Source: Aradus depressus
Taxonomy: Eukaryota; Arthropoda; Insecta; Hemiptera; Aradidae
Reading direction: 5' to 3'
Length of the DNA: 64,000 nucleotides
Assembly: GCA_963662175.1 (NCBI GenBank)
Contig: OY759218.1
Location: 14,536,480-14,600,479, forward strand
Position numbers and translations under genes: made by a program. The notes below the pieces were generated by a model, which worked only from the letters and a program-made list of their open reading frames with translations, made no database searches and was not told the DNA's origin. This document shows positions 11,701 through 23,700 of this stretch, piece by piece (position 1 is the first letter of the stretch; every line of letters begins with the position of its first letter).

Positions 11701-14700
11701 ATAGTATTTATGTGGGGAAAACCAAGTTTCGGATAGAGCAGCCAAATTAATATTATTACTTGACATAAATTGTTCTAAAGATCCTTTATTTGAAACGGCC
11801 GAACGGGCATTCCATTGAACGATATTCAAGTTTTGAAGCATTATTTTTTAATTCATCCTTTAACTTTATTTTTTAAGACTTCCTTCAGAGTAGTATGATC
11901 AGAAATATCTAATTTATCTTTATTTGACCAAGAATTTATTATATTTAAAAAGGTGTCACAAATTTCATCTAAACTGAGATGTATTTTATCTTCACTGTTA
12001 TATGAATCCGTATGAGAAAGGTTTTTAATAAGCCCCCCCTCCAAATTCCTTGGAGTAGGAACAGTATATAATTCTTTACTAAAGTCTGACTGACTTGGTC
12101 TTGGAGGAGAAAAGAGTCTAGGTCTTTTAACACTAGTTTTATAGTAGGATCTGTAACAGGAATGTTTATAACCGGTGAGTGCATAGTCGGAAAGTCAGTC
12201 TGAGATTTAAGAGAAGGCTTAGCCAAAACATTTGAGAAATTTCTGCGTTCAACTAATTCTCTAGCTTCACTGTAAGGAATATTTTCGTTAGCCATAAACG
12301 TTTTAATTTTTTTTTTGTTTTTCAAATTCGGGGCATTTATTGAAGTCGAGAGACGAATGATTTTGCTCACAATGCACACATTTATAAACAGTGGGATTGG
12401 GGCAATCTTTTTTTTCATGTTGGCCAGAGCATAAACTGCATCTGGCAGTACCTTTGCATTGAGCACTTACATGATTAAAACGGAGACATTTGTAGCACAC
12501 GACGACACGTTGAACGTATGGTTCAACCGGTCTCCGTACAAAATGAATATACACGTAGTCCGGCATTAGCTGTCCTCTAAATGTCAACAAAATTGTTGAG
12601 GTTGGCCTTTCTATCATTCCGTTACTTTCCTTAACTTTTCTACTGAATCGCTTAACCGAAATTAGGTTACATCCTTGATCTAGATTATGGTGTAATGACT
12701 CAGCTATTTCGGTCTCTGATAAAGAGATATCAACATCCCTAATTATACCTTGCCGTTTAATAAGAAACGAGGGAATATACACTTCAATATTTTCTTTTTT
12801 GAAATAATCAGACTCAATTAGCATATTTGCACCCGCCCCACTCCAAAGGATTATTTTAATTCTATTGTAGCGTTCTCGGGTTTATATATATACCAAATAA
12901 CTCCACTTTATTTTCAACAAGATTTTCTATGTATTTTTTAGATTTTATATTTTCAACTGAGAGCCTTTTTATCAACAATCAATTTTATCAAATGTTTACA
13001 ACAATACTAGCGGCCAGGCCGCTACACTCTTCCCTTCCCCGGGGAGGCTGAGGTGGGACCCGAGGTGAAGCTCTGTACACCTTCAGCCGGTTGGCATGTA
13101 CCACGAGTCGCTTCCGTCGTCCCTCCTGAGCCTGGATTCGGAATGTGACATCGGACAACTTTTTTAAAATATTATACGGTCCCGCCCAGGGTCGGTGCAG
13201 CTTGGGAGTCGGACCTCTGCCCACAAAAGGACTCCACAACCATACCTTGTCCCCTTCCTGAAGATGGCTCTCCATGCTCCTCTGGTCGTAGTAATCTTTC
13301 TGGACCTCTTGCTCTTTCTTTTGCACTTCCCGTACGAACTGGAAGGCTTCTTCCATCCGCTGGACTCGTCGCGACACAAAATCGTCGAGTGTAGTCTCGT
13401 CTTCAGGCTGCCCGTACATTATGTCAATGGGCAGCCTAACTTCCCGACCGAACAGGGCATAGTAGGGTGTAAGACCGGTCGTCTCATGTCTGCTCGACCG
13501 GTACGCCATCATCACCTGCGGTAGAAATTGATCCCAATTGTCTTGCCGATCTCTGGCGTAATGGCTGAGCATGCTGCATAACGTCCTGTTGAATCTTTCA
13601 ACTAAGCCATCCGACTCCGGGTGATAGGGGGTGGTGCGGGTCTTCTTTATTCCCAGCTTGGCTGCCAGCTCGGAGAAGAGGCGAGATTCAAACTGGCGGC
13701 CCTGGTCTGTATGCAGCTCGTAGGGAGCCCCATAGCGAGTAAAGAACTCCTGAATGAGGGTGTTCGCCACCGTCTCGCTTTCAATGTTTTTCAGCGGGTA
13801 GGCTTCCACCCACTTCGTAAAGTAGTCGGCCGCCACCAGGATGTACCTGTTGTCACCACGTGTTCGCGGTAGCGGCCCCAGGATGTCGACGGCCACCCTC
13901 TGGAACGGGAAGCCGGCCACGACTCTTTGCATTGGCGCCCTTCTCCGTGCCCCTTTCTTTGCTCCGCACCCCGGACAAGCACTCACCCATGCCTCAACAT
14001 CCTTTCGGTGACCTGGCCAGTAGTACCGATTTCTTACCTTGCACAGCGTCCTTGTGATCCCTAGATGCGCTCCCCCCGCGGGGCTATCATGAAGACCCTC
14101 CAACACCGTTTCCACTAGCGTCTGAGGGAGCACCAGCTGATGTCGCGAGGGTTTCATTTCTTCGTCCCATCTCCTCACAAGCAAGCCTTCACGCTTCTCT
14201 AGCCGACTCCATTGCGTCCACAAGCTGATTAATTTTGGATTCTTTCCTTTGAGCCAAGCTGGGAATAAAGAAGACCCGCACCACCCCCTATCACCCGGAG
14301 TCGGATGGCTTAGTTGAAAGATTCAACAGGACGTTATGCAGCATGCTCAGCCATTACGCCAGAGATCGGCAAGACAATTGGGATCAATTTCTACCGCAGG
14401 TGATGATGGCGTACCGGTCGAGCAGACATGAGACGACCGGTCTTACACCCTACTATGCCCTGTTCGGTCGGGAAGTTAGGCTGCCCATTGACATAATGTA
14501 CGGTCAGCCTGAAGACGAGACTACACTCGACGATTTTGTGTCGCGACGAGTCCAGCGGATGGAAGAAGCCTTCCAGTTCGTACGGGAAGTGCAAAAGAAA
14601 GAGCAAGAGGTCCAGAAAGATTACTACGACCAGAGGAGCATGGAGAGCCATCTTCAGGAAGGGGACAAGGTATGGTTGTGGAGTCCTTTTGTGGGCAGAG

Positions 14701-17700
14701 GTCCGACTCCCAAGCTGCACCGACCCTGGGCGGGACCGTATAATATTTTAAAAAAGTTGTCCGATGTCACATTCCGAATCCAGGCTCAGGAGGGACGACG
14801 GAAGCGACTCGTGGTACATGCCAACCGGCTGAAGGTGTACAGAGCTTCACCTCGGGTCCCACCTCAGCCTCCCCGGGGAAGGGAAGAGTGTAGCGGCCTG
14901 GCCGCTAGTATTGTTGTAAACATTTGATAAAATTGATTGTTGATAAAAAGGCTCTCAGTTGAAAATATAAAAACTAAAAAATACATAGAAAATCTTGTTG
15001 AAAATAAAGTGGAGTTATTTGGTATATATATAAACCCGAGAACGCTACAATAGAATTAAAATAATCCTTTGGAGTGGGGCGGGTGCAAATATGCTAATTG
15101 AGTCTGATTATTTCAAAAAAGAAAATATTGAAGTGTATATTCCCTCGTTTCTTATTAAACGGCAAGGTATAATTAGGGATGTTGATATCTCTTTATCAGA
15201 GACCGAAATAGCTGAGTCATTACACCATAATCTAGATCAAGGATGTAACCTAATTTCGACGTAATCCCGAAGAAGCCGTACGACACCCTCTTTCCGACCT
15301 ACACCCAGCACCATGTCGTTCACGCGGAACAGGGCTTCAACGTCCACGTCCCTCGGTCCTACCTCTTGCTGTCGACGATCTTCTTCGACCACTGCAATGC
15401 CCTCCAGGGTCACCTCCACCTGACCAAGGCATGTCTTAGCGTATAATATTTTCTCTTCGGAACAAGGGTTCAGTAAGCGCAAAGGGATCTCCCCCTTCCG
15501 CACCACAGCTGCAACTCGAGCTAGCCGGATACCCGTCTTTTCCTCAGTTCGCTTTCTCGGCTCAAACACAACTTCCCTCCCCTCTTCCACGGAAAGGGGG
15601 GCTGTAATGATAATTTCGTGGTGTCCCGGCACCGTAACAGTCTCCCCAAGGACGACGTCTAGATTACGGCCTAGATGGACACCCACAGCACGTAATGGGA
15701 CTCGGTTGTTTTTCATCTCCAATAAATCCTCTTTGAATGACAGCCGGGCATTGTTCTCCCTCAGAAAATCAACACCCAATATAACATCGAAACGGATGTC
15801 ACCCACAATGCACCGATGTTCATACGTGGCCCCACCCATCTTTAATTGGGCGTCAATAAACCCTGCAGTTTGGATTTCCTCACCATTTGCAGCAGTGAGC
15901 CTGCAACACGGCTGCTCCTGCAGTCGCAGGCCCAAACGCTGGGCGCAGTTCAGACTAAGCATCGACACGGTGGCCCCCGTGTCAACTAGGGCTACTATTC
16001 GTCGGCCGTGTATCTCGATGTCCACACAATTACCCCGCAGACGGGTGCTATCCGAGACAGCTGGAGCCAGATGTTTGCAGACCACCAACTGGCCCTCGTT
16101 GGTGGCCCCCTTCAGTTTCCCGGACACGAAGCCTTTACGTGCCCCTCTTTCCCGCAGGACCAGCATGTCAGACAACTGCGGACCCCCCTAGGCTGCCTGT
16201 TTCCTGCATCCACCCGAGCCGTCAACTTGGACACAGCTTTAGTCAGTTCGGCGAGTTGGGCCCCTTGCGCTAGTATCTGGGCTTTTTGATCTTGGATAAA
16301 GTTTCTGAGCGGCACTTGATCGGTTGAAACAGTAGCCGCAGCGCCCTCAACCACACCACCACCCTGCTCCTGCCACTCACCTCGAATCCCCGCGACATCA
16401 GACGGCGGTCCATACAAGGCGCAGGTAGATTCTACAACCAGCGCCCGCCTGAGCGCCGAGTCAAGTGAACTGGGGCGCGTCAGGGCAGTATGTAGTCGGG
16501 TCTCCTTATTTCTCAGTCCGGATAAAAATTGGTCCTTTAGGGCCTCCTGTTTTTCGGGTCCCTCCCTATATGGGTAGGCTCGAGCATAGAACATCTTGAG
16601 GCCCGTTGCAAATTGGGTGAGTGTTTCTGCCTTCTCCTGACGTCTACGACGAAACGCGTCCTTCCGGAGCTCACGCAGTTCTTCTGGCTCAAGGTGAGAC
16701 CCTATCTCCCGGCAGCAAAGGTCGAAATCAGACCTGACCGCCTCTGGGAGGGAGTTATAAATGCTACGGGCCTCCCCCGTGATATACGCACCCAGGAACA
16801 GGGCCTTCCCCTCACCCGTCCAGTTATTGAGGCGACTCACTGTATCAAAATACTGGAGGTACTCACCCCAAGTCTCGGATTCCTCAGTGTAGGCCCTCGG
16901 CTGGACTACCGGCCTGACAAAGCTCTGGGCTGCGTCCCCGGACGCCCCGTCATGGCCTCCCATAGCCTCACTCAGGCCATCCGCTCCTCTAGTAGCCTGT
17001 CTCGCACGTCTTGGCATGGATTCTGGTAATATCTTCTTTGATCCCACCGCTGCCACCAATTGTAGCGTTCTCGGGTTTATATATATACCAAATAACTCCA
17101 CTTTATTTTCAACAAGATTTTCTAAGTATTTTTTAGATTTTATATTTTCAACTGAGAGCCTTTTTATCAACAATCAATTTTATCAAATGTTTACAACAAT
17201 ACTAGCGGCCAGGCCGCTACACTATTATACCCGGCTTTAGAAATTTCAACTACATCATTTTTAATAAGAGGGTGGTTATTGAATATGATTTTGCCTATGG
17301 ACATTGGGTGTAATCGTCCAATTTTAACTTCGTGCCGCTTACTCTCAATATAAACTTGGAAAGGACCTTTGTCCCAAGGCTTATAGAACTGTACTTCACG
17401 AACTTTTTCCAGTTTTATATTAACCTCTTTATTCTCATTGGGGATAGTAGAATGATCCACTATGCCTACATTCGCCTCACTGTTGATGGGGGAAGGGTTT
17501 TCTTCCATTGGAACGTTATTTCCGGGGGGCCCAGGTCCCCCCCAGGATCATTCATAATAAAATAAAAGGTCACTTACCTATATGAGGAATAAACTAAAAT
17601 TATAATAGAAACGAAAAACTAATAATAATAAAACGAAACTAAAATTAATTGAATAGAAGTTGGAACGGACTCACCGTAAAGCTTTTAATCCCCAAGAGCT

Positions 17701-20700
17701 GATGTATACTCCACGAGATCAAAACAACAACTGTAATGTGGATATGAAATATATATAAAATGAATTTTATTTTTACAGGGGAAATCAACAGCATCCAGGC
17801 AGGCCTCTTCCAATATATTCGCTAGGCCTTCAGGATCGTCAGAATTTCTTCAGTCCACAGATTCGGTCAGTCCACCAGCCCAATGTCTTAATGAGGCACT
17901 GAAGAAACGAGGACATTGTTCGTCTATGGAAGTAACGAACATGAATGGACATTCTGAAAATTACCTTCTTACATTTAGCGAGAGCGACAAATCGGAGAAT
18001 TCCAGGTAATATTTATTTTGGTAATTGTTTACTATTAGCAAACCCGTTCGCGAAATGCGCACCCTCCAGATAAAATAAATACATATTGTTCTTTCCTTCA
18101 AAGGAGAAAAAAAAATAAATAAAATATAAAAATAAATAAAAAACAGCTGATATGTTTTTCTCGGTTTCACATGATGCGAACACATTTTCTTAAGTTTCCG
18201 CATGTTTAAAGAAAGTTTCCGCAGATTAAAGAAATTGTTAGTTAATCAAAGAAAATGAAGGTCAGAAAAGTAAAATTATATTTAAATCATACCTTCTAAT
18301 TGTCTGATGTGGAGGCACTATCTGAAATAGTTTTGCACGGAACCGACATGGAGTTATATCGCCTACTACCAGGGGGGCACTCTTTCTTCGCTCTGGTGGA
18401 CAAGCGGCCCGACTTTACTTTGGGAGTCCTAAATTTTGCCTGCGCAGGCTTATTCACTAAGGACGGGTCTTTAACAAGTACCTGGCGTCGTACAGCCTCG
18501 GGACCATCGCTTAAGGTCCCATCCGAAGGACGGAGTGATCAAAATTTGTTTTTACGTCCTAGATAAAAAACCTGAAGGTCTCGGCCGGGTTTCGAACCCG
18601 CGAGCTTGAGTTCAGTAGGCAAATATGCTACCTCTAAGCTACCGGCGCCCTCTGTGTTTAATTTTATATACACAAGAAAAAAAGGAAAAAAAAAACTAAT
18701 ATATTTTAATATTGGAAAACTTGGAGATGAAGTCACAATTATTATTTAAAGTCATATCATCTTCAGTGATGGGCTACCTGCAGGTGGTTCTAAAAATCTA
18801 TGGTTAGTTCGTAGGAATATGAGTTATAAGTTTAGATTACTGTCTAGTTCCAAGTTTCTCCGAAGACTCGGCCATATCGGGCTCCCTCTCCAGGTCAAGA
18901 ATAAAGAGTTTTTGAAGTGAAACTTGTACCCTCCATTTTCCTCTCAATTTTTGATAACTTCTCCTAGGCCGATTTTCATGTGATTTTGCTAGTAGTTCTT
19001 ATCATATCTCTAACTTTAGAAACAGTATTCAAATTGCTTCAGTTTTTCGGATGTTGAGGAAAGTATTAGGTGGTGGGGGTAGAAGATTCCATATCGAAAA
19101 GTAACGAATTTAAAAAGAGAAGTATTTCATTTTTAGAGTTCGATAATCTGAAGTATGTACGAAAAAAATATGTGGTTTAAATAAAGATGCTCAATTTTTT
19201 TCCTGGAACCGCTCACTATGCTTGGTTTGTAGCTAAATCATTCCCGGTATAACTAATGTAAATCTTGAGAAAATCTTGATGTAACGGGAATAGCGTTACC
19301 GAAGTGTCGCAAGTATAATAGAACAAAATATTTGTTTGCTTATCGTATAATTTCTAAGTTGATAAAGGCGTACGTATTGTGGAACCGGGGAATATTTCGA
19401 AATATTGTCTATTTGATTGAAGACCGCCCTTGGGTTCCAACAGTGTATCTTGAAATAATTAGGCTAGTGTTTTCCCACTGTGCTGGCATTCTGTCCATCA
19501 TAATTTCGGTTACACTTAATTGGTATGTCAGTCTTATCTCTTATGCTTTTGGCTGAGGATGGTAGAAATACCGAAAGTACTCCCATGTATATATAGTTAG
19601 TGAAATTAGACAATATATTAAATAAACCAGTTTTATTTTATTTTTCAAGTCCATTTGAATTATTTCACAATATCTCTGCAATTATGTCAGTTTTCATTAA
19701 TTGGTATGTGTGAAACAATGTTTGTCGAGAGTGTCTCGTTGAACAGTTTCGTTTATTATAAAGAACCTTAGGGTCAGTCATGAGTAACGCGAATAAAGTG
19801 GCATGTAACGCTCTATTTCTTAATATTTTAAAATCATCTAGACTTATTTGAGTAAAACGAACTTCATTGTAATCGTCTTGTTCAACAGTTTCGTTTATTA
19901 TAAAGAACCTTAGGGTCAGTCATGAGTAACGCGAATAAAGTGGCATGTAACGCTCTATTTCTTAATATTTTAAAATCATCTAGACTTATTTGAGTAAAAC
20001 GAACTTCATTGTAATCGTCTTGTTGAACAGTTTCGTTTATTATAAAGAACCTTAGGGTCAGTCATGAGTAACGCGAATAAAGTGGCATGTAACGCTCTAT
20101 TTCTTAATATTTTAAAATCATCTAGACTTATTTGAGTAAAACGAACTTCATTGTAATCGTCTTGTTCAACAGTTTCGTTTATTATAAAGAACCTTAGGGT
20201 CAGTCATGAGTAACGCGAATAAAGTGGCATGTAACGCTCTATTTCTTAATATTTTAAAATCATCTAGACTTATTTGAGTAAAACGAACTTCATTGTAATC
20301 GTCTTGTTGAACAGTTTCGTTTATTATAAATAACACACTTGGAAAAAACCCACAAATATCTTGGGAAAATAATGATGCATAGCACAAACTATCATCTACA
20401 TGATACTCATTTTTTATTTTCATCTCCTTCTTTTTCTATTTAAAATCAAATTTGATATATATATTTTTTTATTTAGTTCATGGAAAAGTTTCATCTGTGA
20501 GCAATCAAAAAATTTGGTAAGATTTATAATATTCAATACATTTTTAAATTACTCTTTTCATTTATTCACATTGATGTCTTCATTCTATCGTTAATTGTCT
20601 TTTCATAGGAAGACATCATTTCAAGTGGCTTACGCCCTGCTGAGTCTATACGACTTGGGTTAACAGTCAGGTTGGTAGAGTCTGTTTACATTTTAATAGC

Positions 20701-23700
20701 TCTCATCCTTAAGACAAGTTGATCGTCTCATTTATTGTTTTTGTAAGATATTACATTATGTTTAAAGACATTTTAATTTTTTAGAGACAATATATCCGCA
20801 GAATACTCTCTGTTAAAACTGGCTCATAAGAATTTACAGCAAATGAAGAAAAACGAGGAAACTGAACCAAGAAAAGTTAGTGTATTTTTTTGTTTTGTAT
20901 TTCAATAGTTATGTATTATTTAATCATTAATACTATTTTTTTTATATTCTTAGAAGAACAAAAATACCACTTCTTCGGAGTCGGATAGTTCGACGCAGTG
21001 AGTTCATTTTTATTTATTTTTAGTTGAATATATGTAAATTCAAAGCCCTATAAGGACGACACCTATTAATTTTTAGCGGAATCAGCCGAAGGGGAGGGGG
21101 ATCAGAGGGGCTCACACCTCGAAAATCCCTATAACTGCCGATATCGTGAATGTATCGACTTGAAATTTTATATTTAAATTAAAAGCCCCATAAAAATGGT
21201 ATGGGGGGGGGGGGGGGGGGGGGAGAATTGGAGAAGAGGGGCTCGATTTAAATAGCCTAATAACTGCCTGTAAAATGAATGCATCGACATTCAATTTAGT
21301 TTGAGGATTCAGAAGTCACTATGTAGTTCAAATATTGAGTTTTAGCCCAAACGGTCGATTGGCTTTGGAAGGAGTGCGAAAACACAATTGATTAATTCGT
21401 ACTGAGGAAGTTCATAGCCTGTGATCTACTTTTCTTTTACTGTAATTTCCTAGTGGTCTTCTTTAAGTGAATTACATATTTACAGATGTTCTAATATTCC
21501 TCATTCTTAGAAGTACTGTTTTATTTTTGTGTACTGTTTTATACTGCATACTATGTTTAAAGACATTTTAATTTTTTAGAGCCGAAATACCTACAGACGA
21601 ACACTCTCTGTTAAAATTGGCTAGTGAGCAGCCACAGCAAAATAAAGGAATCTGGGAGGAGGCTGAACAAGAAAAAGTAAGTGTATTTTTTTGTTTTGTA
21701 TTTTAATAGTTATGGTTATATATTATTTAATTATTAATACGATTTTTTTGTATTCTTAGAAGAACAAAAAGACCACTTCTTCGGAGTCGGATAGTTGGAC
21801 ACAGTGAGTTCATTTTTATTTATTTTTAGTTGAAGATTTGTAAATTCAAAGGCCTATAAGGACGACACCTATTAATTTTTAGCGGAATCAGCCGAAAGGG
21901 AGGGGGATCAGAGGGGCTCACACCTCGAAAATCCCTAGAACTGCCGCTATCATGAATGTATCGACTTGAAATTTTATATTTAAATTAAAAGTCACATAAA
22001 AATGGCACGAATTAATTTTCCGCGAAATCGGTCTAAGGATAGGGGGGGGGGGGGGGGGGGAGAATTGGAGAAGAGGGGCTCGATTTAAATAGCCTAATAA
22101 CTGCCTGTAAAATGAATGCATCGACATTCAATTTAGTTTGAGGATTCAGAAGTCACTATGTAGTTCAAATATTGAGTTTTAGCCCAAACGGTCGATTGGC
22201 TTTGGAAGGAGTGCGAAAACACAATTGAATAATTCGTACTGAGGAAGTTCATAGCCTGTGATCTACTTTTCTTTTACTGTAATTTCCTAGTGGTCTTCTT
22301 TAAGTGAATTAAATATTTACAGTTGTTCTAATATTCCTCATTCTTAGAAGTACTGTTTTATTTTTGTGTACGGTTTAATACTGCATACTATGTTTAAAGA
22401 CATTTTAATTTTTTAGAGACGAATTATCCACAGACGAACACTCTCTGTTAAAATTGGCTAGTGAGCTGGTACAGCAAATTAATAGGAATGACGAGGCTGA
22501 ACAAAGAAAAGTAGTGTATTTTTTTTTGTTTTGTATTTTAATAGTTATGTATTATTTAATTATTAATACTATTTTTTTATATTCTTAGAAGGACAAAATG
22601 TCCACAGAAGAAGAGTGTCTGTTAAAAATGGATTGTGAGGATTCACAGCAAAATAAGGGAATCCGGGAGGAGGCTGAACAAGAAAAAGTAAGTGTATTTT
22701 TTTGTTTTGTATTTTAATAGTTATGGTTATATATTATTTAATTATTAATACGATTTTTTTATATTCTTAGAAGAACAAAAAAAACACTTCTTCGGAGTCG
22801 GATAGTTCGACACAGTGAGTTCATTTTTATTTATTTTTAGTTAAAGAAAATAACTTTGAAAATAGGAGAGATATTGAAACATTAAATAAAAATGAAGAAA
22901 TCCTTCCTCTTTTTCTCTGCCGAAAAAAATATATATAACAACTTTCTTAGTGCTCTGAATGTTTAACTGGACTTAAGTTTGTATAGTAGCTAATTAATGT
23001 TATGTCTATTTTTCAGGAATCCTGCTTTAAATACGAAGAAGGTAAGAAATAGACTGCACATTTTTTTATTATTTAAAAATGTTGTGAGATTTGAAGGAAC
23101 TTCATGAAATTTCATATCTCACACCCAATAAAACATAGTAACGCAGTAGTAACTCGAAATTGAAAGAATTGCTATCCATTTATTTTTGTATGTTCAGTAT
23201 TTTCTTCATTGCAGGAGGTACCCTTTGGGATATCGAAGACTCACAAACGAAAAAGTGACGATATAAATCTCAGTTCGTCCAAGTGAGTATATAACTGTAT
23301 TTTTTTTTTTCAAACATCACTATTGCTATTTTTTATATAGGTTTTTTATTTCTTAATAGTTCATTCGCTAACTTATTGGTCAAATATTTTTTTTAAAAAT
23401 AGCTTTTTTAAGAGCATATCCAAGTTTTGCCTAAATTCTCGTCAAGATCGTATAGTAGAATCGTTTATAAGAAGTTTGGTTATAAGAACTTATTTGTCCT
23501 AAGATTAAATGTTTGTTCATTTATCATTAGATTCTATTTCTGGTCCGTTGAGAGATGACCTCAGAGAGCGCAGATGCGTTATACGCTAAACTTCATTGAT
23601 GAATACATAGCAACAGCCGTTTTAAGAGTATTGAAAAGTATATTCATTAAATTGTAAGAATTTCTTTCAAGAAAACGACTTCTTTAGTTGAAGATATGTA

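Larger units (their letters stand above)
12866..17221 (-). mobile_element. Ty3/gypsy LTR retrotransposon nested in LINE ORF1
   Basis: Two 161-bp direct LTRs (12866-13026, 17061-17221) begin TGTAGCG and end CGCTACA. They differ at one position by my reading (T or A near the middle), which implies a young insertion. The 4-bp target duplication CTAT flanks it (12862-12865 and 17222-17225). On the minus strand the order is LTR, gag, protease, then a gap where RT and RNase H should be, then integrase, LTR. The missing middle is occupied by an inverted copy of the integrase/LTR end. No env-like frame is seen. GC content is higher than in the surrounding DNA. Confidence 0.92.
11853..17508 (-). pseudogene. 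I-like LINE ORF1 (gag-like), split and frameshifted
   Basis: ORF1 starts with the ATG at 17506-17508 (MEENPSPINS) and runs to the gypsy insertion at 17222. It resumes at 12865 with MLIESDYFKKENIEV after a few codons. Zinc knuckles follow: CYKCLRFNHVSAQC and CSLCSGQHEKKDC, with a third partial CVHC. The frame shifts in an A run near 12310 and again in a C run near 12045 (G run on the coding strand), and ends at 11853, eleven bases before the ORF2 ATG. Both shifts sit in homopolymers, so they could be replication slips or sequencing errors. Confidence 0.82.
8686..17745 (-). mobile_element. I-like LINE, full length, interrupted by a Ty3/gypsy element
   Basis: The element is read on the minus strand from about 17733 to an A tail at 8747-8737. 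A 12-bp target duplication flanks it, TAATGTGGATAT at 17734-17745 and TAATGTAGATAT at 8686-8697, with one mismatch. Order: 5' UTR (17733-17509), ORF1 with zinc knuckles (17508-11853, split by the gypsy insertion), ORF2 (11841-8814) with an N-terminal endonuclease remnant, reverse transcriptase and RNase H. The RNase H after the RT and the Cys/His-rich gag are features of the I group. Without the gypsy insertion it is about 4.6 kb. It lies in an intron, antisense to the host gene. Confidence 0.88.
20785..22814 (+). repeat. Tandemly expanded two-exon module in the ATRIP-like gene
   Basis: Exon type A (20785-20875, 21580-21676, 22417-22510) encodes variants of TDEHSLLKLASE followed by a Gln/Glu/Lys tail. 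Exon type B (20954-20997, 21760-21803, 22771-22814) encodes KNKxTTSSESDSxTQ. Exon 22589-22687 is a hybrid: it begins with the B-type acceptor and first codons, then continues as A. All module borders have the same phases (A starts after two bases of a codon, B ends after two), so any number of modules keeps the frame. Introns are duplicated too; 21580 and 22417 are 837 bp apart. Confidence 0.85.

Noticed and set aside
13195..13524. 109-codon frame antisense to integrase, repeated at 14391-14720
   Set aside because: It is the shadow of the integrase frame, and the second copy exists only because the segment is inverted.
14343..14927. Separate + strand integrase gene
   Set aside because: It is the inverted duplicate of part of the integrase at 12988-13572, not an independent gene.
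18580..18657. tRNA gene
   Set aside because: A and B boxes are good but the acceptor stem does not pair and a SINE body follows.
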